Shown here: positions 47,261-59,674 of the stretch, in pieces
Position numbering within the stretch: the first letter of the stretch is position 1
Layout: every line of letters begins with the position of its first letter
NCBI GenBank assembly: GCA_035235625.1
Contig: CP141144.1
Coordinates: 43,460,014 to 43,524,013 of the forward strand
Source of the DNA: Saururus chinensis
Lineage: Eukaryota; Streptophyta; Magnoliopsida; Piperales; Saururaceae
Length of the DNA: 64,000 nucleotides
Reading direction: 5' to 3'
Notes under the pieces: model-generated
What the model was told of the DNA's origin: nothing
Seen by the model: the letters and a program-made list of their open reading frames with translations, nothing else
Database searches by the model: none
Position numbers and translations under genes: made by a program

Positions 47261-49492
47261 GCTGTCTAAACAAAGATAATTGAAAAATGTTGATGTCAAC
47301 CTACAAACCATACAACAATTAATAGATTGAAATATCGAAACTAACACTTGACACTAAAAATATCTTGTGCACGGTATGATCAGTAATATGCTTGTTCATA
47401 AAGGGAAGAGCTTATAATGACGGCGTAAGTTTCAACAACACATGAATTACCATTTAAAATAAGATAAATAATGTCAAAACAATGCACTATCAAAGATGGT
47501 TTTAGTCAAGAAGAAACTATGACATATAGACTTATAAGCTAATGAATATTTAGCCACACTCATTAAAGAATTTATGACGGGAGGAATAGATTTTATTCTA
47601 ACCTAACCATAGCCAAGTAGAAGGATACACTGCACATGTTTATTTACACGAATAAATCATATATGAACATAATATATTGATTGAATAGAGGCACAACACT
47701 TTATTAAACCGAAAAGACAAGTACCTATGCATACTAAATATAAAAAAAGGCAAATATTTATTGAGGAGACAGGGTGGCTATATATACTTTTTACTTATTT
47801 TCAAGGGAATATAATATTAAAACTAAGTAGAAGAAACTTTGAATCATATGAAAATATCCATGATTCAAATCAATATGTATAAAAGTAATAATTTGCGTAG
47901 TAAAACGATAACCGATTTTGTAACCGGAGTTTTTTAGAAAATGAAAAACTCTTTGAAGAAAAAAATATGAGTAATGTCAACATTATATTACGTGACAGTT
48001 CATGATTTACCAAAGGACAAGTTAGAATTTGCCTTATTTAATATGAGAAGAACAAATCTACATAAAGAATGAACTTACAGATGATACAAAAGGAATCCAT
48101 GGAACTCGAACCACTAGTTTTGAATAAAGAAAGTTAATCTTTGAATTTGTGAAGAAATAGTTTATATAGGTCGCTGAAAAGCCAAACGTATGATGTATTT
48201 ATAGAGACAAACATTCAATTGGATATGAATTATGAGAGCACTTTCTCAAACATTTAACATGTTAGTTTCAAAATATTATTGTACCAAAAAAATCCATCTA
48301 ACGATTTACTAAAAACTTAATTTAACATGAAACATAACTAAAAATGATTATTATACTAAAGCAATAATGTTTTTTAAAATAGTTTTCGTTATATATGATA
48401 TAAACCAGTCATTAAGATCTCTCTCATTTATTACAAATGAAAACTGACTATATGTGTTGTTTCGAATTTAGTGAGGATATAGTCTACTTATAATAACCAT
48501 TACCTAACCTTAAAGCCACATAATTTGACATAGCTAACTATAGTCAATAATTATCCTCATTCAATCTCTTTCTTATTTAAAATCTTGTAACCCACATATG
48601 ATAAATATGATTTAATGATCACGAGGAAATAACTAATTCAACTTCATATTTAAAAAAAAATAGAGTAATAAATTAAGTCCTATTTTAATATTGACGATAT
48701 GTCAGGTTACAACCATTTGCATTTATCCATGAACACTACATAGTAGATTCTATTGCCTTCATATTTATGTGTCAACTCATTTTCATTTCTTTATGTCTTT
48801 TTAGACAGAGTGAACAATTATGTATGTGAAAAAGGCGTATGGCTACAAGTACTTCTAAAATTGTTACGTTTTTAATTTCTAGAACACATCTACATAGAAC
48901 ATGTTAGTCTGAATGAACAAAAATATTTAAAACTTCAAATAATTATCCAATGGCTGATACGATTTACCTTGCACACCCAAATTTGATTAAATTTATTGGT
49001 AAAAGTAATATGGGACAATAGTGATGGATGTCAAAATCCATTAAGGACATATTAATATTAATATATGATCAAGATTGCAAACCCATGCCATACGCCGATA
49101 CAATTAGAGGCAAAGATGAATAATAAGAATATTTATGAAACAATAAACTGAAAATAGTCAACATTCAATAGTTTGGAAATACATGTAGAACAGGTTAGCT
49201 TCCTTCTTTTTTTTCCTTTACGGTACGTTGCATGGATTATGGTTAACACAAAAAATAAGTTGTCTTCCACACATTGTTTACACTTCCGACATAAATATGT
49301 GAAGTATCTCATAAATAGAACCTTACAAACAGTAATTTAAATGGCCTTGTTTGATAAACTAACAAACTTGTGATTGATAGCAAAAGGTAGTAAATATTTG
49401 CTTACAAGAACATGACTATGGAGTCACATGAACAAGACAGCAAGAAAGTAGCCAAGAATCCATAAAATATGAGACTTATGATAAACACCTAT
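47261..49492. other. No supported gene
   Basis: 2.2 kb of AT-rich sequence with only short, composition-driven ORFs on either strand. Confidence 0.45.
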
Positions 49493-50446
49493 CTATACCA
49501 CACATATGAAAAATAGGAACATTGAACTAACTTCTGACGTTGACGAATTTCTAGGCTCAAACATTTTAAGCCTATTATGTAAATAAGTTTCTTGATCATC
49601 AAATCGTGCATTCTCACTTTGGAGTTCTTCCTTTCGCTGGGCCAATGCAAGCATTTTGGCATCTATGTCATTAAGCTCACGAGCGAATTCCGCCTTCTTC
49701 CTTTGAAGTCTAGCAATCTGAACAGCTAGTAATGTTGTTTCATAGCCACTATCAACACCATGAAATTGACTATCATGCAACTCTTGCATACGTTTCTTTA
49801 CATGTTCCAAATCAAATCCATTTGCCTCCAACTCGGCCATTTTGGAAGTGTTAACATTCGAGATAGAATCAACTCCCATGTAGTTGGTTGTAGTGAAGCT
49901 ATGTACAAGATTTATATAATCAAGCATGAGCATTATACCCTTGTCTTCACGGTCTTTCACATCATATAATATTAATGGTTCAAAATGCAGACATTGTGGA
50001 TTGGCCTTGAACAAATCCATTGAACGGAAGACAACCCAAATTGGATTAGTCATAATCACATGACATGCACGACCACTGCAACCAGAACTTTCTGCTTCAC
50101 CAGTTGAGACGTAAGTGTTACCATTTGTCTCACACAGATCATCCTCTGAATAACTAATAACAACAACATTATCGTTTTCCTCCATCGATATTGCGCCCAT
50201 TGGGATTGAAGTATTGCCAGGAGATGCATTGGCTGAATCGTCTTGAGTTGAAGCATAAGTATTGATCATGCACCCAACATCCGGACTAATTTTTGTAGGT
50301 TCATCTGACTCAAGATCAAATCCGACCTCAACTTCAACAAAACTATAACTTGCAGTAGACATTAGTACTATACTAACAAGTGCGTTCAAATCAAAGGAAA
50401 TGGACTGCGATGTATTCTTTCGCGTGGCTCTAAAAGTGCAGACCAT
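49493..50446 (-). CDS. DUF724-like protein with C-terminal coiled coil (317 aa ORF, intact)
   Basis: This is one of the longest uninterrupted ORFs in the window. The ATG at 50446 has a favourable aaaATGG context. Residues about 133-215 resemble the DUF724 domain as I know it: IWVVFRSMDLF, NPQCLHFEPL, GIMLMLDYINLVHSF, then ELEANGFDLEHVKKRMQEL. Residues about 238-295 form a Lys/Glu/Arg-rich coiled coil (ARLQRKKAEFARELNDIDAK). The N-terminal 130 residues are Ser/Asp-rich and unassigned. The Agenet/Tudor repeats that usually precede DUF724 are absent, so it may be a C-terminal exon or fragment. The last dozen hydrophobic residues may be intron read-through. Function is unknown, and whether it is host, captured or decaying is unclear. 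Confidence 0.5.
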   Translation of the reverse strand: MVCTFRATRKNTSQSISFDLNALVSIVLMSTASYSFVEVEVGFDLESDEPTKISPDVGCMINTYASTQDDSANASPGNTSIPMGAISMEENDNVVVISYSEDDLCETNGNTYVSTGEAESSGCSGRACHVIMTNPIWVVFRSMDLFKANPQCLHFEPLILYDVKDREDKGIMLMLDYINLVHSFTTTNYMGVDSISNVNTSKMAELEANGFDLEHVKKRMQELHDSQFHGVDSGYETTLLAVQIARLQRKKAEFARELNDIDAKMLALAQRKEELQSENARFDDQETYLHNRLKMFEPRNSSTSEVSSMFLFFICVV

Positions 50447-52410
50447 TTTTTACACAGAGTATCAAACCTTTAAAAGCCATAGTACATGGCTCATAACATA
50501 ACACATATACACTAACATACTATTAAAGCAGTGAACGACCCATATAAGTGGAGTATAAATTATGGGTAAATCAAAAGCATATGGAACAAAAAATTCGAAC
50601 TGATCAAGAACATCCCATGTATAAGCAATCAGAACACATCGTAATAGGAAATTGAAAAATATTACCAAGAATATATACCTTGATTGGCATCCACACCTAG
50701 ACAAATGAAGCAAATTCTAATTAGATCGTCCATCTCATCTAGACAAATACACAATTTATACCTCTTTCAAGTGTCAACCTAGAAAATGAAAAGACATATG
50801 GGTTATTAATGATTAAACATTTCTAAATGCCCACTACTATACGTATTTAAATACCATGAATGGTATATAAATAATGGAACCATCAATGTGCATGGCAATA
50901 ACTTACATTGGCATTGAAGGACACTACCATTATTATTAACGTTTCAAAAAAGGTATAAATACTATAAATACCATATGTGTTTGTGACTAAATTAAATGCT
51001 ATAATTGCTTATTGTATTTAGTAGATAGAATACAAATGTTTTGAATTCACTCATTAAATATAAATAGAAAACTGCCAAAGGTCATTACGTAAGGAAAACC
51101 AAGAAAGGAAGGTAAATCAATTGTACAACCATGCATTCAAAATAACCATACATAACCATGTTCCAATGCTATGGACTTTACATCTTCAATAATAATATTT
51201 CAGTATTTTTTGTAAAATATATGACAAAAGAAAAATAACAAATTATATGAAATATTAATCTTCACCACCGAAACACAAAATCACAGCACACATCTTCTTC
51301 AAAGTATGACTACGAAGACATACTCTCTCACCCACTCCACCCGACAAAGTTTCATGTAGGCTAACCGTTGTATCATACCCTCCAAGGCATGACTTTATAA
51401 GACAATTTGGTACGAAAATCAAAAAAATGATAAACATACAAACAAATTCCAAGCTCGTCACCGAAAATGACTCTAATTTAGATTCTATGAATCTAATAGA
51501 TAAAACCAGCATATCAACATCCTCAAAAACTTTTAATAGCAGTCACAAAATTTGATGTACAAATTCAAATAAAAACAAAAAATTTAGTTCTCTCATAATC
51601 TCCATAAAAACTATACATTTATGAAAGAAAGAAAAATCAACCAAAACATGGTTCAATATAAGCACCTACGAAAAGCGTTGGAGCCATACACAATGGCTGC
51701 CCCACAAAATTAGAAACATCTCCCCCCAATACAAGCCCAACCTATTAGATGAAAGCCCCTAACTATAAAACATCAATGGTCACTTATGTAGCATGGTTTC
51801 GCCAATAGCATATGGACGACGATTGAAACCTATCTAGGACAAATATACCCTTGTCTGAATCTTAAATGCTCCACAAAATGCAATAGTTCGTAGCAACAAT
51901 ATCTGTGGATCACATAAAACAATAAAACCAATATTACTAGTGAGCACATAACACAATTTATAGATGGAACTCTGATAACTGATAGCTAGGTCTAATGCAA
52001 TCTTTTACATGAAGGACTGCCACCAATCTTAATCTACCATTCCCTTACTGATAAGCGCATAAAACAAACCATACCAGTATCCTACACAAATAATAACAAT
52101 AGTCATCACCAACCTGAAACCATAAGCCCCCATGCAACACCGACGACACATTATGCAAAAAACATTACCTAACAAATACAAAAAAATGTTAGTATCCATA
52201 GAAAAACACAAAATGAAACCATAGACACTAACATCACAAGTGGTAAGTTCTAGCATTTCTCATATCTTAACTACAGGAAAGACATGAACAGTATCCCTCA
52301 CTTAGTTGAAACACTCCCTCAAAGTGAAATTTGCGAACATGTGTCCGTTAGAATCTTGCACAACCATCAATCTATATCACATAAACAACAAAATAAATTT
52401 CAGACTTCTA
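50447..52410. other. No supported gene
   Basis: Short hydrophobic ORFs on the minus strand (50713-50462, 51512-51255, 52256-52029) match nothing I recognise. Some could be exons or leader of the DUF724-like gene, but no splice model is convincing. Confidence 0.4.
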
Positions 52411-53815
52411 AAGAGAGAATAAGCAGTTATCTAAAACAACTACTGAAATTAATAAAGAATAATTTGCACACATTGGTTGCATGAAAGAAAGCTAAGATAT
52501 TAACAAAAATATACCTGTGGAAGATCCTTTATCATCATTTTAGTGAAATATTTGGGTTGTCATCATCCTTAGCCTGTCAATCCCTAACTAACGACCACAT
52601 AAAACAATTCATAGATGCATCCTCCACAAACAATAAGAACAAGCTGTCACCAATCTATAAATACCAATCCGCACGCATTAGTGATCCGCATCATGATAAT
52701 TAAAACATACATAAACAAAGAATATAAAGTTAAATCTTATACAGTAGTAACAAGTTCGATGAAATTCAAATCTAAATAAACACGACAATAAATTCTAAAG
52801 AGAGAATAAGCAGTTATCTAAAACAATTATTGAAATTAAGAGAGAATAAATTGCACACATTGGTTGCATGAAAGAAAGCAAAGAAATTAATAAAAAAATA
52901 CCTGTGGAAGATCCTTTATCATCAATTTTGCGAAATACACTCCATTTTCCCCCTTGTTACAATCCTTTACATTTAGGGTTGCCGTCATCCTTAGCCTGTC
53001 AATCCCTAACTAACGACCACATAAAACAATCCATCGATGCATCCTCCACAAACAATAAGAATAAGTTGTCACCAATCTATAAATACCAATCCGTACGCAC
53101 CAGTGATCCACATCATCATAATTAAAACATATGTAAACAAAGAATGTAAAGTTAAATCTTGTACAGTAGAAATAGGTTCAGCAAAATTCAAATCAAAATA
53201 ACCATGATAATAAACAAGAAATCTGATATTCCATAGTCCACCTTCCAAAAAATTGAAGAGCTACAACTGCCGAACTAACAACGGAAGAGAGGTGTGCATC
53301 GGCCCTAGACACCGAATGACCAAACTGATCCTTTCTAAGCCATGATCTGCAACCCCCTAAACAAAACATAGGTAGACAACAAATCTAAGCAATAACAGAT
53401 TGAACAAAATCCAAATCTAAATTACCACGATAAGAATAAGCTGTCACCAATCTCTAAATACCAATCCGTATGCACTAGTGATCCGCATCATCATAATTAA
53501 AACATAGGTAAACAAAGAATACAAAGTTAAATCTTGTACAGTAGAAACAGGTTCGGCGAAATTCAAATCTAAATAACCATGACAATAAACAAGAAATCTG
53601 ATATTCCATAGTCTACCTTCCAAAAAAACTGAAGAGCTACAATTGCCGAACTAACAACGAAAGAGAGGCGTGCATCAGCCCTAGACACCGAATGACTGAA
53701 CTGATCCTTTCTCAGCCCTGATATGCAAGCCCCTAAACAAAACATAGGTGGACAACAAATCTAAGCAGTAACAGATTGAACGAAATCCAAATCTAAATTA
53801 CCACGATAAATAACA
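52411..53815. repeat. Three tandem copies of a roughly 375-387-bp repeat
   Basis: The marker aagagagaataagcagttat occurs at 52411 and 52798 (387 bp apart). The marker tgtcaccaatctataaatac occurs at about 52647, 53067 and, diverged, 53442 (375 bp from the second). A second marker, gaccaaactgatcctttcta and its variant gactgaactgatcctttctc, marks the last two copies. The units are diverged and partly overlapping. On the minus strand they resemble a duplicated 5' leader or intron upstream of the DUF724-like ORF. Confidence 0.75.
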
Positions 53816-56700
53816 AGAGATCTCATACTAAACAACCTACCCGAACCAAGAGGTATAGGTGTCCATTGGTCCTAGACACCAAACGCCGAACCAAGAGAGC
53901 AATGCATCTCGTTGGATCTCGAGTAGTCACATGAGAAATTCCAATCAAACTGGAAGAAGTTGAAAAGGCATGTACAACCGGATATACGAACAGAAGGAAT
54001 TTGAAAAGGCAATGAACGCTTATCATTCTTAAATTAAACCCAACAGCCCACCAAAGCCAAAAGTGGAATCTATTAATTTACCACAAGGATGATTAGACGA
54101 ACTTACCAAATTAATCAAAACCCACAAATATCGCATTAATTATTGACAACCAATAATAGCATCAATGCCAAAACTATCCAAAAACAAAATCTTAATTATG
54201 AACACCATAATACCAAACCAAAACATAAGTATCAAGGATAGTTTTGTCTAACCACTACAAATATAACTATTCTCATTAATTATCATTAAATATTTACATC
54301 TCATGCAAATATACCCCTAGAATTCACAAAATTAACATCGAAACGAGTATGAAAGAGGCCCATGAATGGAGGGTATTTTCGTCCAAATAGAGGCCAATGA
54401 ATGGAGGGTGTTTTCATCTATATATGGCAAAAAGACTCGGACGCCATTAATTTTGGCCCTAAATTCCCAGAATACCCCTATAAATTATATAAAATTTCAT
54501 AGAAAGTAAACTACATAAGCATGTAATTACTCACTCATTCGTGACCAAAACGGTTATAAAAGTCAAATTGGCCGTGACTCTTTTTATGGGAAGGATTTTA
54601 AAAACTAAATGAAGACATTAAAAGGGGAAGGAGGAGTGAGTAGGGTTTGAGCTGAAGGTTTTATGTTAAATCAATCTCCAAAAGTATGAATTGTGACAGT
54701 TGGCCAAGGAGTCGAGTCAGTCCAATTTAGATCAATCTACTTGAATGCAGTGGGATCTGCCGAGTGATTAATAAACAAGCCGTAGAGTCAGTTCAGAAGC
54801 CGAAGTCCTAGAGCATTTGATAATCCCAGGAATAATTTATATGCGATTAGCTTATCTACTAAGAGGCCCGTTATTTCAGTTGTGCAGGACAGGTATACTT
54901 GCAATTTTAATTTCTTCTAAGAGGCCCGTTATTATCTGTCTGGGTTCACATGCAGTTATATATTAGTAAGTGGGGTGTATTTGGGGCCATCGGATTTTGA
55001 ATGATATATATTAGTACTTAGGGTGTCGGCAGCCCTGGGATAACATGCACCGTTGAATCCCTCTATTTAACGGCTGGCAATGCATTGGCTTAGTGTGTGC
55101 ACGAAAGGGTTCATGTACACTTTTTCTTCTTTAAGAAGCTACTTATGAGTCTGGCTCTTGCATAACTTCATGGCTGGCTAGTGCATCTCAGAAGTGACGC
55201 AATCACCTCCTAAATTTAAAGTGTGGTAAGAAGAGTCTAATCACATCCTTGTAATTGTAATTATGAACAGAGGAGAGTGATTAGATCCTTGTAATCATGC
55301 AAGGGGAGAGAGATTATATATATCCTTGTAAGCATGGTCAAAGGTTAGATCACAACCTTGTAATTATAATCCAATGCACAATTCTTAAACATGACAATAG
55401 TGAAGTTTTGAGTGATTTGGTGACATTCATTATGTAATGCCTGATAATTTTTCATATATATTTTTTAAAAGTTACAAATTTTTTTGTAATATAATGATTA
55501 TAAATATAGAAAAATAATAAAATCGAATACTTGTAAAATTAGTTTTATTATTTAAAATATTATATAATTATTTTTTTATATAAAATTTTCTATTCAATTA
55601 TTGTACAACTAAACTAAATATTCTTAGGAGTGGATCAAAAATAAATGTACAAAATAAATTATCATGATCATAGGCTCAAACACAAATACATCCTAAATAT
55701 CCATGAGTATAAGTTCCATAAATAGTCCAAATTCTAATCCAATATAAGAGTCCAAAAAGTATAAACATCTAAATTTGCATCTCTCCCAATGCATTAAATA
55801 ATAGTAAAATAATATAGACCCACAATGAGTCAAAGATATACTTGAGCCAATTGACATCAATCCACCAACAGAAATAATAGTCCATCTCTAAGAGCTCTAT
55901 ACTATTAACTTAAAAAAACCTCTAGAACATATAGGGATAAAAAGATGGTAAAATTAGATTTTCATACTCGGTAGGAGAGTTTTAATAAGTGAGCTTTGTA
56001 AGTTCATATATAGATATGTTCATGCAACTTTATCATAAAGCAAAAATGCATACAAATACATCATAGTCCTATAATATAATAATCTTGCACAAACATATAC
56101 TATCTTATCATTCTTACACTTATAGTTTTACTCGTAGCATCTTACTCAAATTCTTACTCTTATAGTGTTGTTAAAAAACATATGCTTATAGCCTTGCTAA
56201 GAAGCATACACTTATAGTCTTACTCAGAAATATATAATTATAGTCTTGCTAAAAAACATGCACTTACGGTCTCGCTTAGAATCTTACAAACTTACTAAAA
56301 AACTTACATAATTACTCATATAGTCGTATACATACTATCGATAATTAAAGCTCATTATAAGTATTCAACTTCAACCCAAATTGCTTATATACCAATCTTT
56401 GACCTACAATCCACCCAAAAATACTTCTTACTTGCTGATTTTCATTGAGATCTATATTAAAAAAAGAAATAATCATGAACACATGCCCTAGCTTGAAAAT
56501 ATTGCACAACTTTCATGCACTCACGACCCATGTTTTGGCATGATTTTTCGAAATGATTAATAATATCTTAGGGACACCACCACTTGTAACATTAATACCC
56601 TAGAAATTCTTGAAGGTCTAGTTCTGCATTCATAGAATACACGAGTAGAGTTTATTTTTTTGTGAGATTGGATCCTCCTTATTTTAGTTGGAGATGCAAA
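53816..56700. other. No supported gene; minor repeats
   Basis: A 35-bp direct duplication, gaggcccatgaatggagggt and gaggccaatgaatggagggt, lies at about 54356-54415. Another short repeat, ctaagaggcccgttatt, occurs at 54859 and 54917. Around 56110-56280 short cttatagtcttactcag-like repeats resemble those in the LTR near 21.6 kb. Nothing coding was recognised. Confidence 0.45.
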
Positions 56701-57000
56701 CCCATGAGTACATACGTCATTGGTGTAAAAAGCTCAATTAAAGATAAAAAGATAGCTGAAGATAAAATCAAAATAAACTAACTTGATTTTGATTTCTCTG
56801 GATTCTTAATCTTCTCTAAAGTACAAAATTATAGAGAAAATCTAAACTTATCCTAATAGAACTAGGAGATAATCTTTAATCTAATTCTAATTAGATAAGA
56901 AGTATAGGTATTAGAAATTATAATAGGAATCAAATTTAACCTAAAATAGGAATCTAATCTAATTTAGTATAATTTGGGAATTTAATCTTAATTCTAATGA

Positions 57001-58508
57001 ATTACGAACGCTGGGCCCAACCCCTAGGGTGGGTCATAGCATTCTACCACTGCTTCCGCATCGACTTGTCCTAAAGGTAATTACTTTTCCAAGGCTTGAA
57101 ACATTGGATAGATGTCATTAACTAGCATAGCCAGATTGGCATCAAACTCTGCTACTAGTTTGGTTGGGGCATTAACAATGTGCATATGAAAATATATGCA
57201 TTGATGTTCAAGAGTATATTTCTCATCACAATTATAGCAAAATCTATTTTTCCTGTGGGCATCTATTTCACTTGTGTCAGCTTCTTGATCAGAATTGTGG
57301 AGGTGAAGAGGAAGTAACATGAGATGCAACAGTGGATGTAGAGGATGAATGGGAGGAGGAAGTGTGGCTTATGCTACTTTTTCTTTACTTACGCGAGCCA
57401 TACACATAGTTTATGTCAAGAAAGTCTGAGGAAAAAGTTGTAATTCTGCTTGAATCTCCGAGTTAAGACCTGCTTTGAAGACTCTTATAAGGTCATGCTT
57501 ATGCCATCCTTGCACGATGTCCACCAAATACTCAAACTCATCTTAGTAGTCCTTAACTAATCCACATTGACAAAACTCAAAAGATTCAACCACTTTAGGA
57601 CATAAACTAAAACTCCACGCCATATGTAGAAAGATTAAAATGCACCAATAATGACTAATGCCTTAAATGATGTCCACTTTCTCTTTCTTTCTTTATATTT
57701 CTCTTTATTATTTTACAAATGATGCTATTTTTTTTTACAATCTCCACTTTCTCTTGTCGGTGGAAACAGTCTAAAGGGAAATAAAGCATTGTCCATGTTT
57801 ATGGGCTCAACATTGCAGGAATTTGTGTCTGAGCCACTTAGTGCAATATTAGGAGCACTTGAAGATGTGTATGTATTGCGGCCCACTGCGGTAGACTTTT
57901 CCTCCTTCGCTTCTATGTTAGTAGAGTTAATCTTGTTGTTCTATATTATTAGGTTAAGTACATATATTTTGAAACTTTTATGTATTGTTATATCATGTAG
58001 TCAAAAGTTTATAGTTTATTATCATTGTTATTTTTAGACTTCTCTAATGTATTCCACCTTTCGCACACCTCTATTAACAAAAAATCATACTATGTAAAAG
58101 AATAGATTCACTTCCTTACTCCTATTTACAAAAAGTCACTTCTCTATTGCTATAGCTTTTGCATTCTGACGTGCAGTTGGTTCATTGTCTGACACATGTT
58201 CTTCACCACTTGATATATTAATAAAGGTTGCAAATTCTCCAGATTCTCTATTCTAATGACTATTGTAGCTAGCCTTTTGCTTGTCCTCATTCATCGGAAC
58301 TTCCCAATCCAAGGGCAAGACTTCTTCTTCCACTTGAAGATCCACTTCCACTTCCTCCACTTGATCTTTGAGTTCTTTTGTATCAACCACTTTAGGAGGT
58401 GGTTGAGGTTGTCTATGAGCATTTTCCACTTGCTGCCTCATAATCCTTGTGACATATGCAGCGAAGATCTCATCTACCCTACAAGTCTCATATCTTGTCC
58501 TTACCATC
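57001..58508 (-). pseudogene. Internally deleted Reina-like chromovirus relic (gag plus 3' tail)
   Basis: At the left, ttctaccactgcttccgcat followed by acttgtcc matches the inner 3' edge of the intact element (ctccaccacgcttccgct, then ccttgtcc), so 57001-57046 is LTR edge. Reading leftward on the minus strand, a start MVRTRYETCR at 58508 is followed by a capsid remnant near 57620-57400 (DEFEYLVDIVQGWHKHDLI) and a zinc knuckle CYNCDEKYTLEHQC near 57270-57230. The frame then passes directly into NDIYPMFQALEK, resembling a chromodomain tail, so protease through integrase appears deleted. The distance from start to knuckle (about 1.24 kb) is close to that of the intact copy (about 1.13 kb). Confidence 0.5.
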
Positions 58509-58525
58509 CTATTTTTTATAAACAC

Positions 58526-59674
58526 AAAAAAACAATAACAAAACTTATTTTCTACCCTAACCCCATTCCAATTTATTTTAACTAGCTATTAAAGCATGTA
58601 AAGACCTACAAGTGGACAACTAGCTTGGAATTCTCTAATATGATATTGTCACACCCCCAAATTTTAAATGCGAAATATTTTTTCCTTTAAGAAAATAAAA
58701 CATATGCAACATAATGAATACATGGAATGCAATTCCTAAAAAATTGGTTATCAAATTATGACTTGGAATACTCTTGGAAGCATGAATAATCATTATTTCA
58801 ATCCAATGCAATTGAGTCATCATAATAATTATATTGCTAATTTAACTAGATTAAAGTAAAGAAAAAATAGGATCCACTAGTCGGGTACTTGTCTATAATT
58901 ACATCATTCTAAACACAAGTCAATAATTGACAACTTTTGTGCTTACATTATTCAAACATCAAAGTTTAGAAAGAAACCTTCAAATTGTTTAGTAGGCTTT
59001 TATGTCAGATGTTGATGCTCAAGCCTAAGATGATACATCTATCGATCTCTTTATACCATTCTACAGCTCGTAAGTTGCTACCTCTGAAGAACTAAATTTG
59101 CAGGACAGATAATTCGAAGTCTCATATGTCCCAGATTCACCTTCAAGTACTGACGTTGAAGAAAAAATTGTTATTTCGGACTCGCCCATCCAAGTGAAAG
59201 AGTCTAAGGAAGCCCTCTCCATGGTAGAAGAGGAAGAGAGCGAGCAAGAGGATGGTATAAAGTCTATGGGAAAAAAAAACTTTGATCTAAATGAGTTATC
59301 CTCACCTGAGGTAGAATGGGTAGAAGAAGAAGCTAAAGAGGCCCAACATTGGCTCAAAGGGAAGGAACCTATAATGCATAGAAATAATATGCTAGAACGG
59401 TGCATCTTTTGTTGGTTTAAGACTCATTTTTTTCTTCAAACGTCAAAAAGAAAAGAACTTTTATCTCTAAGGAGTTTCAATTGCTTAGGGAAAAGGTTCA
59501 TATATACCTTGGGTAAATAGTTTTGGATGTGAATAGTAGTTTTTAACTATACTTTTGGTTGTTCTTACATGTAATTAGTTAACATAGTTTCTAGTGATGT
59601 GAGTTAGCTATGAGGTTGATTATGTACTAACCTTGTTTCTAAATAAAAAAATTGATCCTATCAATCTATGTTAG
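58526..59674. other. LTR-like start and unassigned sequence before the next gag
   Basis: TGTCACACCCCCAAATTTTA at 58649 looks like the start of a Tekay-type LTR, but no matching end, second copy or primer site was found before the gag remnant. A 108-codon ORF at 59194-59520 is Glu-rich and unassigned. Confidence 0.3.
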
